A DNA stretch of 64,000 bases, taken from contig NZ_LFLU01000002.1 in NCBI RefSeq assembly GCF_001189965.1, forward strand, positions 124,001 to 188,000, given 5' to 3'. The translations under genes were made by a program, and so were the position numbers. The notes below the pieces were generated by a model. It saw only the letters and a program-made list of their open reading frames with translations, ran no database searches and had not been told where the DNA came from. Shown here piece by piece: positions 33,407-42,646 of the stretch; the stretch's first letter is position 1, and each line of letters opens with the position of its first letter. This stretch comes from Herbaspirillum rhizosphaerae. GTDB taxonomy: Bacteria; Pseudomonadota; Gammaproteobacteria; Burkholderiales; Burkholderiaceae_D.

Positions 33407-33462
33407 AATATTTGGATTATTATTCCAGTGTATATACGTGTTGAAATAATATTTCAAATATT
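33407..33462. promoter_or_regulatory. AT-rich inverted repeat between glmS and the Lrp-type gene
   Basis: AATATTTGGATTATTATT (33407 onwards) and AAATAATATTTCAAATATT (to 33462) form an imperfect dyad in an otherwise GC-rich genome. It lies directly before the Lrp-type start codon (33471). It is typical of Lrp/AsnC autoregulatory sites and could also repress or activate glmS (inference). Confidence 0.5.
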
Positions 33463-33470
33463 GACTGTAA

Positions 33471-33938
33471 ATGGAAAAAATAGATATCGACGACCTGGAT
33501 AAGCGGATCCTGAACGCGCTGCAGGACGACGCCTCCCAGACCAATCACCAGTTGGCCGAGCGGGTGCACGCGTCGGCGCCGACTTGCCTGCGGCGGGTCA
33601 AGCGGCTGGTGGATGCCGGGGTGATTGCACGCCAGGTGGCCTTGCTGGCGCCGGAGAAACTCGGCCCTGCGCTGACGGCTGTCGTCGAGATCACGCTGGA
33701 TCAGCAGGGCGACGAGCGGCAGGTCGAGTTTGAGGCGCTGGTGGCGGGCGAGGCGGCGGTGCTGCAGTGCTACCGCGTCTCGCCCGGGCCGGACTTCGTG
33801 CTGATGGTGCAGGTGGCGGACATGCCCGCCTATCACGCGTTGGCGCACCGGCTGTTCGCCACGCACAAGAACGTGCGCAACGTGCGCAGCTATTTCTCCA
33901 TTCACCGCAGCAAGTTCGAAACGCGGATCGCGGTTTGA
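33471..33938 (+). CDS. Lrp/AsnC-family transcriptional regulator
   Basis: The protein is 155 aa. The N-terminal winged helix (about 5-65) reads LDKRILNALQDDASQTNHQLAE and SAPTCLRRVKRLVDAGVI. The RAM ligand-binding domain (about 75-150) has ECYRVSPG-like VLQCYRVSPGPDFVLMV and NVRNVRSYFSIHRSKFET. Such proteins sense amino acids or related metabolites. It is flanked by glmS (divergent) and glmU (convergent), so a link to amino-sugar supply is possible, although Lrp-type genes are often near unrelated loci. Confidence 0.92.
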   Translation: MEKIDIDDLDKRILNALQDDASQTNHQLAERVHASAPTCLRRVKRLVDAGVIARQVALLAPEKLGPALTAVVEITLDQQGDERQVEFEALVAGEAAVLQCYRVSPGPDFVLMVQVADMPAYHALAHRLFATHKNVRNVRSYFSIHRSKFETRIAV

Positions 33939-33971
33939 AGCAGGCGCAGCACGCTTGTCGCCTGGCTTCCT

Positions 33972-34013
33972 GAGTCTTACTTCTTGAGCTTTATTTCCTG
34001 AGCTTTACTTCTT
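33972..34013. repeat. Three 14-bp tandem units at the 3' end of glmU
   Basis: GAGTCTTACTTCTT, GAGCTTTATTTCCT and GAGCTTTACTTCTT follow each other exactly. Read on the minus strand, each unit contains a TAA. The glmU stop codon is the first of them, and the other two repeat downstream. Confidence 0.8.
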
Positions 34014-35363
34014 GATCTTGACCGGGCGGGTCCAGCCGGGCAGCGACATCTGCTTGGCGCGCGACAGCGTCAACTGATCTGCCGGCGCATCCTTGGTCAG
34101 CGTGGTGCCGGCGCCGATGGTCGCGCCCTTGCCGATGCGCACCGGGGCGACCAGTTGGCTGTCGCTGCCGACGAAGACGTCGTCTTCGATGATGGTTTCG
34201 AATTTGTTGACGCCGTCGTAGTTGCAGGTAATGACGCCCGCGCCGACGTTGACGCCCGAGCCGATGGTCGCATCGCCGATATAGGCCAGGTGATTGGCCT
34301 TGCTGCGCGCGGCGATCTTGCTCTTTTTGACTTCCACGAAGTTGCCGATGTGCACATCTTCGCCCAGCTCGGTGCCGGGGCGCAGGCGCGCGTAGGGGCC
34401 GACTTGCGCCGCGGCGCCGACAACGGCGTCGTCGATGTGCGAAAACGGCTTGATCTGCGCGCCTTTGCCGATGCGGGCATTCCTGATGATGCAGTTGGCG
34501 CCGATGACGGCACCGTCTGCGATCTCGACCTTGCCTTCGAAGATGCAGTTGACATCGATGCTGACGTCGCGGCCGCAGGCCAGTGTGCCGCGCACATCCA
34601 GGCGCGCGGGGTCGAGCAGGGTGACGCCTTGTTCCAGCAGGGTGTTGGCGATGCGGCGCTGATAGGCGCGTTCGAGTTCGGCCAGCTGCACCTTGCTGTT
34701 GACGCCCAGGGTTTCCGCGATATCGGCCGGCTGGGCCGACACCACCTCGACGCCATCGGCAACGGCGGCGGCGATGACGTCGGTCAGGTAATACTCGCCC
34801 TGGGCATTGTCGTTGGACAGCGCCGCCAGCCAGGTGCGCAGCCTGGCGGTCGGGCCGGCGATGATGCCGGTGTTGACTTCCTGGATCGCGCGTTCAGCCT
34901 CGTTGGCGTCCTTTTGCTCGACGATGCGGGTGATCTTGCCGTGTTCGCGCACGATGCGGCCGTAGCCGGTCGGATCCGCCACGGTCACGGTCAGGACGGC
35001 CAGTTTGTCGTCGCCGGCCGCCGCCAGCAAACGCTGCAGCGTCGCCGGCGTGGTCAGCGGTACGTCGCCGTACAGCACCAGCGTCGGCGTGTTGTCATCG
35101 ATAAAGGGCAGCGCCTGTGCGACCGCGTGACCGGTGCCGAGCTGCGGCTCCTGCAGGGCGAATGACAGGCCGGCATCGGCAAAGCTCGAGGGAACGGCGT
35201 CGCCGCCATGGCCGTAGACCACGCACAATGTGGAGGGCGCGAGCGTCTTTGCGGTGTCGACGACGTGCGCCAACAACGGCTTGCCGGCGAGAGGATGAAG
35301 CACTTTGGGAAGCGCGGATTGCATGCGTTTGCCCATGCCGGCGGCGAGGATGACGACGTTCAT
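34005..35363 (-). CDS. glmU: Bifunctional N-acetylglucosamine-1-phosphate uridyltransferase / glucosamine-1-phosphate acetyltransferase
   Basis: The protein is 452 aa from the ATG at 35363. The N-terminal uridyltransferase has [22 protein letters not shown] and [14 protein letters not shown]. The C-terminal left-handed beta-helix of hexapeptide repeats (about 250-440) has [42 protein letters not shown] and [11 protein letters not shown]. It converts GlcN-1-P and acetyl-CoA to GlcNAc-1-P, then to UDP-GlcNAc. It is divergent from the first glycosyltransferase gene across 268 bp. The stop lies in a 14-bp tandem repeat. Confidence 0.97.
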   Translation of the reverse strand: MNVVILAAGMGKRMQSALPKVLHPLAGKPLLAHVVDTAKTLAPSTLCVVYGHGGDAVPSSFADAGLSFALQEPQLGTGHAVAQALPFIDDNTPTLVLYGDVPLTTPATLQRLLAAAGDDKLAVLTVTVADPTGYGRIVREHGKITRIVEQKDANEAERAIQEVNTGIIAGPTARLRTWLAALSNDNAQGEYYLTDVIAAAVADGVEVVSAQPADIAETLGVNSKVQLAELERAYQRRIANTLLEQGVTLLDPARLDVRGTLACGRDVSIDVNCIFEGKVEIADGAVIGANCIIRNARIGKGAQIKPFSHIDDAVVGAAAQVGPYARLRPGTELGEDVHIGNFVEVKKSKIAARSKANHLAYIGDATIGSGVNVGAGVITCNYDGVNKFETIIEDDVFVGSDSQLVAPVRIGKGATIGAGTTLTKDAPADQLTLSRAKQMSLPGWTRPVKIKK

Positions 35364-35631
35364 ACGTTCAGGATCGGGGAGGAAAATAAGCTGAAAGTGT
35401 AGCACGCGCCTGCTTCTGCGACGGCTGAGAAAGCTTGTCCAAATGCAAAGTTGAGGGTCATTTCCGCATGTTCTCGACCCTTTGATGGCGGCTGTTCTCA
35501 TTAAGATGGTAAGCGCCAAATGGCGGCTGATGATGCTGCCGATGGTGCGCATGAAGACTTGCCCTTGCAGAAGAAAACAGACAAGCGGGCGGCATCAGAT
35601 CGCTATTGAAAACGGTTTTTTAAGGTTGTGC

Positions 35632-36690
35632 ATGAAGATTCTCCTCCTGAATGACGAGTTTTACACCACCGGCGCCAGCATCGCCATGCTGCGTCTGGCC
35701 GAACGTCTGGTGCAGAACCATGAAGTGTCGGTCATGGCGCGTATCGACGGCGAAGGCGAGATCAAGAAGAAATTCGAAGAACTGGGCATTCCCATCGTCA
35801 AGGACATCCAGGCCGGCGCCATCGATCTGCTGATCGCCAATACGCTGTTGTCCGGTGCGCATGTTGCCCAGGCAGCGCCTAAAGTCCCCGTGATCTGGTG
35901 GATACACGAAGCGGAAGTCGGCCGCGACATGATCCTGCGCTTTCCTCAGCTCGCGGAAGGTTTCAAGCATGCGTCGCATATCGTGTTCCAGACTGAATTC
36001 CAGCGCATCGTGTATGGCAGCTTCCTGTTCGACAGTCCTGCCACGGTGCATGTCATGCCGTTCTGGAACGATGCGATCTACCGTCAGGAAAATCTCCAGC
36101 CGGAGTCGAAGCCGGCGAATAAAAAGCGCATTGTGAGTATCGGCACCATTGAGCCGCGCAAGCGCGTCGCCGACACCATCATGGCGATCGACAGTCTGGA
36201 GGCGGATCTGCGCAACCAGATCGAATGCGTTTTCATCGGCAAGTATTTGCAACTGGCGGAAGGCGCGCGCAAGCTCGCGGACGCTTTCCCGGAGCGCTAT
36301 CGCATGCTCGGAGAATTGCCGAACGAAGTCGCCTTGTCGTACATGGCTTCCGCGGATCTGTTCGTGCTGGCCAGCGACAGCGAGTCGCAGCCGCTGACGA
36401 TCTGGGAAGCGTTCGAGCTGGAAGTGCCGGTGTGCCTCTCCGACCTCGAGACCTACCGCCATGTCGGCCTGCGCCATGCGCGCAACGCCATGATGCATCC
36501 GGTCGGCAACGTCGATATCCTGGCGACCAACATCCGCATGATGTTGACCAACGACAGCCTGCGCAAGAGCGTCACTTCCGCCGGCAAGAGTTTGCTGCTG
36601 AAAAACCTGACCGACGACTGGACCGACCGTTTCGAACGTCTGGTGTATCGCGTCAACACCGAGACGGAAATCAAAAAACTGGGCTTTTGA
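35632..36690 (+). CDS. Glycosyltransferase, GT4-like (GT-B fold)
   Basis: The protein is 352 aa from the ATG at 35632 (AAGG upstream). The N-terminal Rossmann half starts MKILLLNDEFYTTGASIAML. The C-terminal donor-binding half has RIVSIGTIEPRKRVADTIMA and LFVLASDSESQPLTIWEAFE, which is the GT4 Glu-x7-Glu region with SQPLTIWEAFELE, followed by NVDILATNI. It probably transfers a nucleotide-sugar residue in surface glycan synthesis. It is the first gene of a plus-strand pair with 36745-37647; the gap is 54 bp. Confidence 0.88.
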   Translation: MKILLLNDEFYTTGASIAMLRLAERLVQNHEVSVMARIDGEGEIKKKFEELGIPIVKDIQAGAIDLLIANTLLSGAHVAQAAPKVPVIWWIHEAEVGRDMILRFPQLAEGFKHASHIVFQTEFQRIVYGSFLFDSPATVHVMPFWNDAIYRQENLQPESKPANKKRIVSIGTIEPRKRVADTIMAIDSLEADLRNQIECVFIGKYLQLAEGARKLADAFPERYRMLGELPNEVALSYMASADLFVLASDSESQPLTIWEAFELEVPVCLSDLETYRHVGLRHARNAMMHPVGNVDILATNIRMMLTNDSLRKSVTSAGKSLLLKNLTDDWTDRFERLVYRVNTETEIKKLGF

Positions 36691-36744
36691 TCCGGCGCGG
36701 ATGCCGGCTGCGATCACCGCCCCAACGACTTCAATGAGATCACT

Positions 36745-37647
36745 ATGACTTTCAATCAACGCGCCACCACGGTGCTGCAATTGCCCGTATCGCCACTCAC
36801 CTGGGATGGCATCCTGAAAGAATGCGATCGCCTGGAAGAGGAGTTCCTGCACATTCCCTCCGGCTATAAATGGGCGCTGGATTACAAGCGTTTTCAGGTC
36901 GAGCAGGCGCGCGGCAACGCCAGCGCCTCGCTGGCCTGGCTGAAGACCGCGATCGCCACCATGCCTTACAACAGCGAGATCATCGGCGACTACAAGAACG
37001 TCGTGAAGAAAAGCTCGGGCGTCAAGAATATCGTGATGATCGTCAGCAGCAAGAAGAGCGAGGCAAAGGCCTTGCGTCTGGCTGCGCAGTTTGATAATGC
37101 CAACATCGAATACATGATCGTCAGCGGATCTGATGCGCCGTCCATCAAACATGTGCGCGCATTGCAGGTGAGTGCTTCGGATGCCTACGAAGGCACGCCG
37201 AAAAAGGTGGCTGCGGCGCTGACCTGGGTCTACGAAAACATCGGCGACAACGTCGGCGTACTCAAGCTTGAAGACCGCATGAGTCTGCGCGAGCCGGAAA
37301 AACTGCGTCAAAGCCTGGCCGCGCTGGCTCAGGAAAACGCCTATGCCGGCGTACGCTCCGCCGATCTGGATCACGACCGTTGCCAGCACTGGGGCGAGTG
37401 CCGTGATCCGGCGTTGAATCGCCGCGTCTACGGCAAGCCGGTGTTGCGCCCGTGGGCGAACGGCGGCGCTTATTATCTCGGCGCCGGGCCGCTGGAAAAG
37501 GTCGTGATGGCGCTGATCCGCTTCCCCGGTTTGTTCGACGGCGAATATTACGAAGACAAGCTGATCGGCGATGCGCTGGTGTTTGAAGCGGTTGAGCCGA
37601 AGTTCGTCAACAGCTACGCAGACTTCGGCCTGGCTGAAGGTATTTGA
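36745..37647 (+). CDS. Putative glycosyltransferase, weakly GT31-like, in glycan locus
   Basis: The protein is 300 aa. I do not recognise it with certainty. The central part has IVMIVSSKKSEAKALRLAAQ, then VLKLEDRMSL (possible acidic metal-binding residues), and later RPWANGGAYYLGAGPLEKVV followed by YYEDKLIGDAL. The order of acidic motif, Gly-Gly-aromatic segment and Glu-Asp-x3-Gly resembles GT31 beta-galactosyltransferase-like enzymes. No signal peptide or membrane helix is seen. It lies 54 bp after the GT4 gene and ends before a hairpin, convergent with the next large gene. Confidence 0.6.
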   Translation: MTFNQRATTVLQLPVSPLTWDGILKECDRLEEEFLHIPSGYKWALDYKRFQVEQARGNASASLAWLKTAIATMPYNSEIIGDYKNVVKKSSGVKNIVMIVSSKKSEAKALRLAAQFDNANIEYMIVSGSDAPSIKHVRALQVSASDAYEGTPKKVAAALTWVYENIGDNVGVLKLEDRMSLREPEKLRQSLAALAQENAYAGVRSADLDHDRCQHWGECRDPALNRRVYGKPVLRPWANGGAYYLGAGPLEKVVMALIRFPGLFDGEYYEDKLIGDALVFEAVEPKFVNSYADFGLAEGI

Positions 37648-37706
37648 CGATCGTCGCTGTTCCTGCGCCTCAATGACGAAGCGCAGTAACGAGGAGCGTC
37701 GGTAGC

Positions 37707-37730
37707 GCTGCTTCCCGTCCGGGAAGCAGC
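37707..37730. terminator. Perfect hairpin between convergent genes
   Basis: GCTGCTTCCC and GGGAAGCAGC pair perfectly around GTCC, four bases from the end of the minus-strand gene. There is no T-run on either strand, so efficiency is uncertain. Confidence 0.55.
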
Positions 37731-37733
37731 AGG

Positions 37734-39707
37734 TCAGAAAAAGTCGGTCGCCTGCTCGGAGAAATATTCCGTATCGCAGCGACGCAACACCTCATGCCGC
37801 AGCGCGCGGAAGCGTTGCAGGTAGGCCGGATCGCCCGACTGGCTGTACGCCGTCTTGAGCGCATCGAGCATGACCATCTCATCGCGGCACGGATAGAACA
37901 GCGGATTGCCGATGCGCATGGCGCCGACTTGCAGATTGACGATCTGCAGTTCCGGCATCAATGCCAGCACCAGCGATGCGATGCGCTCCATGATGAACAC
38001 TTTCATCTGCACCGTACTCTTGCCGTAGTCGGTGACTTCGGTCAGCTTTCTGGCCAGTGCGCTGTCGCCGGCTTCGGCGATTTCAAACATGCGCTCATTG
38101 ATGGCAAACCACTTTTCCCAGAAGACCGGCTTGGCGACGACGTAGTTGCAATAGACCGTGGTGCGGAAATTATTGATCAGGTTCTGAATGTCGACTTCCA
38201 GGCCGACGGCGCGCATCAGTTCGATGGTGATCGGCAGCAGTTCGGGGTGGCGGCGGTTGCCCTGCTCGAACACGTTCAGGTAACACGCCGCATCGGACAT
38301 GGTGGGCGAGAAGGTGTACACGTCGGCGCCGGGATTGCTGTCCATGAACGCATGCACCTGATGCGCCTGCAAGCCGCTCTTGTTGTGGAACTGCGGCGAC
38401 AGGAAGCCGTAGTACTCGTCGGCATTGAGATCGTTGTTCAGGAAGTAGTCGCGGATGGCCCAGAATTCAAACCAGTCGGGACGCGGATTGCCGACCACTT
38501 CCAGCGGAATGAAGCCGGGATCCAGCGAGCGGCGGGTGGCTTCGTTGTAGTGGAGTTGCAGGATGTTCTTTTTCATCGCGATGGCATCCGAAGTTGGTGT
38601 GGTGGCGGCAGGGGCGGCGGCAGTCGCTGTTGCAGCTGCAGCCGGGTGGGCCGGGATTATCGTTTTCGGCCGGTCGACAAGGCTGCTGTAGACGCTGTTG
38701 TACAACGCGGCTTTTGCGCGCAGGTCGAAGTCGCGGCGGACTTCATCCTGTCCTGCCTGGGCGATGGCTTTCCGCTTTTCCTGCGATTCGATCAGCAGCG
38801 TGATGGTGTCCAGCCACGCCTGGTCGTCATTGGGCAGCAGGAATCCGGTCTGGTCGTGCGTGACGACCTGGTTGTACACCGAGACGTCGCTGAACGCCGA
38901 CGCAATCCCGGCAGCGGAATAGTCCAGCCACTTGATGTAGCTCTTGCACTGGTTGTATTCGTCGCTGGCCAGCGGGATGAGCGCGATGTTCCAGGCCCAT
39001 TGCTTGAGCTGGGCGGCGTAGTCGACATACTCGTGGATGAAGCTTTGGAAGATGGCGTTGGGATGGTTCTCCCAGCCTTTCGGGCATTCCCAGCCGACGA
39101 AATGGATCTTCAGTCGCGAACCGTAGCGCTCGCACAGCGTTCGCAGGGACTTGTCCACCAAGGCAAAGTTGGACGGCTGTATCGACGAGCCGAGCAGGCC
39201 GATGGTGATGGTGTCGTCCGGCAGCGGCGCCGGCACCGGACGGAAAAACAGATCGTAGTCCAGGTAATTCGGCAAGACATGGACGTGCGGATTGAGCGGC
39301 CGGTATTTTTCGGCAAGGAACTCGGTCGACACGACAATCGCTTTGGCGCGGCGCGCGGTGTACTCGATGCCCTCTTTCCAGCTGGCGCCGGCGGCCGCTT
39401 CCGGATGATCGTGCGGGATCTCGTTGAGCAGATCGTCCGATTCGTAGACCACCGGCTTGCCCAGTCTGAAGATCGCTTCCAGCGCCGAAATCGGCAGCAG
39501 GCCGGGTGTGAAGCGATGCAGCAGGATCAGATCCGCGCTTTCCACGGCGTCGGTCTGGAGCATGCCGTTTTGTATGCCCCAGATCAGTTCCCACTCGTCT
39601 TCCAGGTGCGCGAACGGACGGATCAGGCGGATCTGCGGGCAGGGGCTCCAGGTCGATTCGACGGTGTAGATCAGGATACGTTTTTTGCTTGTCGCGTTGC
39701 TAGTCAC
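37734..39707 (-). CDS. Fusion protein: GT4-like glycosyltransferase plus unrecognised C-terminal domain
   Basis: The protein is 657 aa. Residues 1 to about 350 form a GT-B glycosyltransferase (KRILIYTVESTWSPCPQIR, KPVVYESDDLLNEIPHDHPE, TIGLLGSSIQPSNFALVDKS, KSYIKWLDYSAAGIASAFSD). A low-complexity Ala/Thr linker (about 355-380) leads to a domain of roughly 270 residues. It contains WAIRDYFLNNDLNADEYYGF, DAACYLNVFEQG, YVVAKPVFWEKWF and ERIASLVLALMPELQ. That domain is clearly homologous to the N-terminus of the protein at 42647-44341. It is divergent from rfbF across a 317-bp promoter region. Its likely role is surface glycan assembly; the second domain's function is unknown. Confidence 0.82.
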   Translation of the reverse strand: MTSNATSKKRILIYTVESTWSPCPQIRLIRPFAHLEDEWELIWGIQNGMLQTDAVESADLILLHRFTPGLLPISALEAIFRLGKPVVYESDDLLNEIPHDHPEAAAGASWKEGIEYTARRAKAIVVSTEFLAEKYRPLNPHVHVLPNYLDYDLFFRPVPAPLPDDTITIGLLGSSIQPSNFALVDKSLRTLCERYGSRLKIHFVGWECPKGWENHPNAIFQSFIHEYVDYAAQLKQWAWNIALIPLASDEYNQCKSYIKWLDYSAAGIASAFSDVSVYNQVVTHDQTGFLLPNDDQAWLDTITLLIESQEKRKAIAQAGQDEVRRDFDLRAKAALYNSVYSSLVDRPKTIIPAHPAAAATATAAAPAATTPTSDAIAMKKNILQLHYNEATRRSLDPGFIPLEVVGNPRPDWFEFWAIRDYFLNNDLNADEYYGFLSPQFHNKSGLQAHQVHAFMDSNPGADVYTFSPTMSDAACYLNVFEQGNRRHPELLPITIELMRAVGLEVDIQNLINNFRTTVYCNYVVAKPVFWEKWFAINERMFEIAEAGDSALARKLTEVTDYGKSTVQMKVFIMERIASLVLALMPELQIVNLQVGAMRIGNPLFYPCRDEMVMLDALKTAYSQSGDPAYLQRFRALRHEVLRRCDTEYFSEQATDFF

Positions 39708-40024
39708 AGCGGCAGTCCTCGTTGTCTATTTGCGGCAGATATCTGTTCGTCCCGGCGGCCGGAAAGGCGCAGGCCGGGCACGACTAAAACCCGGCCGGCG
39801 CAAACCGCGCCGGCTGGGAATTATTGTGCAAAAACCCTGAAAAATCCTGCTGAAACGGGCGTTTTGCGACGCTTTCGGCGCCAAATATAACGTACAATTT
39901 TCGAAGAGTGGATACGGCGCCGGTGGCAGGCAATCCGGTTCGGTTCCAAGAAGATCGAAAACTACATTATGCCGTCGCCCGTGTCGGCACAATCTGTCGA
40001 AATGACCTATGTTTGGGGGTGTTT
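39708..40024. promoter_or_regulatory. Divergent promoter region, with sigma-70-like promoter 39865-39892 (+)
   Basis: In this 317-bp gap the plus strand has TTGCGA (39865-39870), a 16-bp spacer and TATAAC (39887-39892), a good sigma-70 match driving rfbF and the genes after it. No gene is seen in the gap, although the reading frame of rfbF stays open upstream of its GTG start. Confidence 0.6.
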
Positions 40025-40801
40025 GTGAAAGTTGTGATTCTTGCTGGTGGTATGGGAACGCGTCTGGGCGAAGAAACCGATGTCCGTCCGAAACCGATGG
40101 TGGAAATCGGCGGCAAGCCTATCCTGTGGCACATCATGAAGAGCTACTCGCACTTCGGCTTCAATGAATTCGTGATCCTGCTCGGCTACAAGGGCTTCCT
40201 GATCAAGGAATATTTCGCCAATTACTTCCTGCACCAGGGCGACGTCACCATCGATCTGGTCGACAACAAGGTGGAAGTGCATCGCAACAAGTCCGAGCCG
40301 TGGAAAGTCACGCTGCTCGAAACCGGCCTGCACACCCAGACCGGCGGCCGCTTGCTGGCGGCGCGCGATTACCTGGGCGATGAAGATTTCATGCTGACCT
40401 ACGGCGACGGCGTGGCCGATGTCGATATCAAGGCGCTGGTGGCGCATCACGACCGGCACAAGGCGCTGGTCACCATGACCACCGTGCAGCCGGAAGCGCG
40501 TTTCGGCATGGTCAATACCGACGAAAACGGCTACATCAACGATTTCCGCGAAAAACCGCCGGGCGACCTCGGCTGGATCAACGGCGGCTTCATGGTGTGC
40601 CGCGCCGGCGTGTTCGACTATCTGCAGGACGGCGAAGGCACCATTTTCGAACGTGCGCCGCTGGAAAACATCGCGCGCGACGGCATGCTGCTGAACTGGC
40701 AGCATCGCGGTTTCTGGAAGTGCATGGACACCTTGCGCGACAAGGTCCAGCTCAACCAGCTGTGGGACAACGGCGCGGCGCAATGGAAGACCTGGGCTTA
40801 A
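40025..40801 (+). CDS. rfbF: Glucose-1-phosphate cytidylyltransferase
   Basis: The protein is 258 aa when the GTG at 40025 is used, matching the family length of about 257; GGGGGTG lies just upstream. It has the nucleotidyltransferase signature VVILAGGMGTRLGEETDVRP, then KPMVEIGGKPILWHIMK, LTYGDGVADVDI and the C-terminal RGFWKCMDTLRDK. It makes CDP-glucose from CTP and glucose-1-phosphate. The product is the substrate of RfbG, whose gene lies at 49013-50092 on the other strand. It heads an operon with an epimerase (10-bp gap) and a C-methyltransferase. Confidence 0.95.
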   Translation: MKVVILAGGMGTRLGEETDVRPKPMVEIGGKPILWHIMKSYSHFGFNEFVILLGYKGFLIKEYFANYFLHQGDVTIDLVDNKVEVHRNKSEPWKVTLLETGLHTQTGGRLLAARDYLGDEDFMLTYGDGVADVDIKALVAHHDRHKALVTMTTVQPEARFGMVNTDENGYINDFREKPPGDLGWINGGFMVCRAGVFDYLQDGEGTIFERAPLENIARDGMLLNWQHRGFWKCMDTLRDKVQLNQLWDNGAAQWKTWA

Positions 40802-40811
40802 GCCTGTCAAC

Positions 40812-41363
40812 ATGAAGACGTTGCCCACCGACCTGCCCGGCGTGCTGCTGATCGAAACCGACCGCCGTCGCGACGAGCGCGGCGGCTTCGCCCGCTGGTT
40901 CTGCGACAGCGACCTGGCCGATGCGCTGCAGGGCGCGACCATCCGCCAGATCAATCACTCCCATACAGTGCAACGCGGCAGCGTGCGCGGCATGCATTTT
41001 CAGCACGCGCCGCATGCAGAGAAAAAAATCATCCGCTGCCTGACCGGGAAAATCTTCGACGTCGTCGTCGACCTGCGCCGCGGCTCGCCGACCTTTCTGG
41101 CCTGGCGCGGCTTCGAGCTGGAAGCGGGGGACGACCGCGCCTTGCTGATTCCCGAGGGATGCGCCCACGGTTTCCAGGCGCTGACCGATGAAGTGCAGAT
41201 GCTGTATCTGCATACCGCGCCTTATACGCCGGCAGCCGAGGGCGCGCTGCGTTACGACGACCCTCGCGTTGCCATCGCCTGGCCCTTGCCGCCACAGAAT
41301 TTATCCGAACGCGACCTGCAGCATCCCCTGCTGGGCGCCGATTTTTCCGGGATCAGCTTATGA
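40812..41363 (+). CDS. dTDP-4-dehydrorhamnose 3,5-epimerase-like protein (probable CDP-sugar epimerase)
   Basis: The protein is 183 aa, a cupin of the RmlC family. The catalytic His is in SVRGMHFQHAPHAEK, KIFDVVVDLRRGSPTFL follows, then PEGCAHGFQALTDEVQMLYL and a Tyr in HTAPYTPAAEGALRYDDP. It is clearly distinct from the rfbC gene at 45337-45882. It is placed between rfbF and a sugar C-methyltransferase, so it most likely epimerises CDP-4-keto-6-deoxyglucose (inference). It overlaps the next gene by four bases (ATGA). Confidence 0.88.
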   Translation: MKTLPTDLPGVLLIETDRRRDERGGFARWFCDSDLADALQGATIRQINHSHTVQRGSVRGMHFQHAPHAEKKIIRCLTGKIFDVVVDLRRGSPTFLAWRGFELEAGDDRALLIPEGCAHGFQALTDEVQMLYLHTAPYTPAAEGALRYDDPRVAIAWPLPPQNLSERDLQHPLLGADFSGISL

Positions 41364-42583
41364 AATGCCGTCATTGCCAGACCGACCTGCACGATACGTT
41401 TATCGATCTGGGTTTCTCACCGCCCTCGAATGCCTATCTGCGTCAGGAAGACCTGATGCGGCCGGAAACCTACTACCCGCTGCGCGTGATGGTGTGCCGC
41501 TCCTGCTGGCTGGTGCAGACGCAGGATTACGCGCATTACGACCAGTTGTTTGAATCCGACTATGCGTATTTTTCGTCGACGTCGACCACCTGGCTCAAGC
41601 ACGCCGCCGACTACGTCGAGATGATCGCAGCGCGACTGGCGCTGGACCAGAATTCGCTGGTGGTCGAACTCGCCGCCAACGACGGCTACCTGCTGCAATA
41701 CGTGCAGCAGCGCGGCATTCCCTGCCTTGGCGTGGAGCCGACCACCAGCACGGCAGATGCGGCGCGCGCCAAGGGTATTCCGATTGTCGAAGCGTTCTTC
41801 GGCGTGAAGCTGGCGCAGGACATTGCGGCGCGCGACGGCAAGGCCGACCTGATTGCGGCCAACAACGTGCTGGCGCACGTGCCGGACATCAACGATTTCC
41901 TGGGCGGCATGGCAGTGTTGCTGAAGGATGAAGGCAGCATTACGATCGAATTCCCGCATCTGCTGAATCTGATCGGGCAAAGCCAGTTCGATACGATTTA
42001 TCACGAGCATTTTTCCTATCTGGCGCTGGGCAGCGTGGACCGCATGATGCGCACGCTGGGTTTGCGCGTGTACGACGTGGACCAGATCCCGACCCACGGC
42101 GGCAGCCTGCGCGTGTATGCCTGCCACGACAAGGCTGCGCATCAGCCCACCGCTGCATTGCGCCGCGTACAGCAGCAGGAGCTGGATTTCGGCCTGGAGA
42201 CGATCGCGACCTACCAGGGCTTCCAAGCGCGCGCCGAAAAGATCAAGCTGGATCTGCTGCAATTCCTGCTCGAGCAAAAACGCCTCGGCAAAAAGGTGAT
42301 GGCCTACGGCGCTGCCGCCAAGGGCAACACGCTGCTGAATTATTCCGGCGTGCATGCCGACCTGCTGCCGCTGGTGGCGGATGCCGCAGCGTCCAAGCAG
42401 GACAAGTACATGCCGGGCAGCCATGTGCCTATCGTCTCGCCGGCGGCATTGCTGGCGGCGCGGCCGGATTATGTGCTGATCCTGCCCTGGAACCTGAAAG
42501 CGGAAGTGGAAGCGCAGCTTGCCGAGATTCGCAGCTGGGGCGGACGTTTTGCGATTGCCGTGCCGCACATGCAGGTGTGGTAA
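41360..42583 (+). CDS. Sugar C-methyltransferase (NDP-4-keto-6-deoxyhexose 3-C-methyltransferase family)
   Basis: The protein is 407 aa with the three-part family architecture. An N-terminal zinc-binding domain has CRHCQTDL and CRSCWLVQ Cys pairs (residues 3-6 and about 46-49). An SAM-binding domain follows (VVELAANDGYLLQYVQQ, LIAANNVLAHVPDINDFLG, then IYHEHFSYL with the catalytic His region). The C-terminal domain has MAYGAAAKGNTLLNYSG. Relatives such as TylCIII methylate C-3 of 4-keto-6-deoxy sugars. With rfbF and rfbG nearby, the likely acceptor is a CDP-4-keto-6-deoxyhexose (inference). No dedicated 4-ketoreductase is adjacent. Confidence 0.9.
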   Translation: MKCRHCQTDLHDTFIDLGFSPPSNAYLRQEDLMRPETYYPLRVMVCRSCWLVQTQDYAHYDQLFESDYAYFSSTSTTWLKHAADYVEMIAARLALDQNSLVVELAANDGYLLQYVQQRGIPCLGVEPTTSTADAARAKGIPIVEAFFGVKLAQDIAARDGKADLIAANNVLAHVPDINDFLGGMAVLLKDEGSITIEFPHLLNLIGQSQFDTIYHEHFSYLALGSVDRMMRTLGLRVYDVDQIPTHGGSLRVYACHDKAAHQPTAALRRVQQQELDFGLETIATYQGFQARAEKIKLDLLQFLLEQKRLGKKVMAYGAAAKGNTLLNYSGVHADLLPLVADAAASKQDKYMPGSHVPIVSPAALLAARPDYVLILPWNLKAEVEAQLAEIRSWGGRFAIAVPHMQVW

Positions 42584-42646
42584 TTCTGAAGCTCGCATAG
42601 ACGCTCTCCCGGGCGCATGAATGCACTGATACGTACTGACTATTCC

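Noticed and set aside
37794-39890. A 698-codon open frame on the plus strand
   Set aside because: It is antisense to the glycosyltransferase fusion gene, whose domains are clear. The composition is shadow-like.
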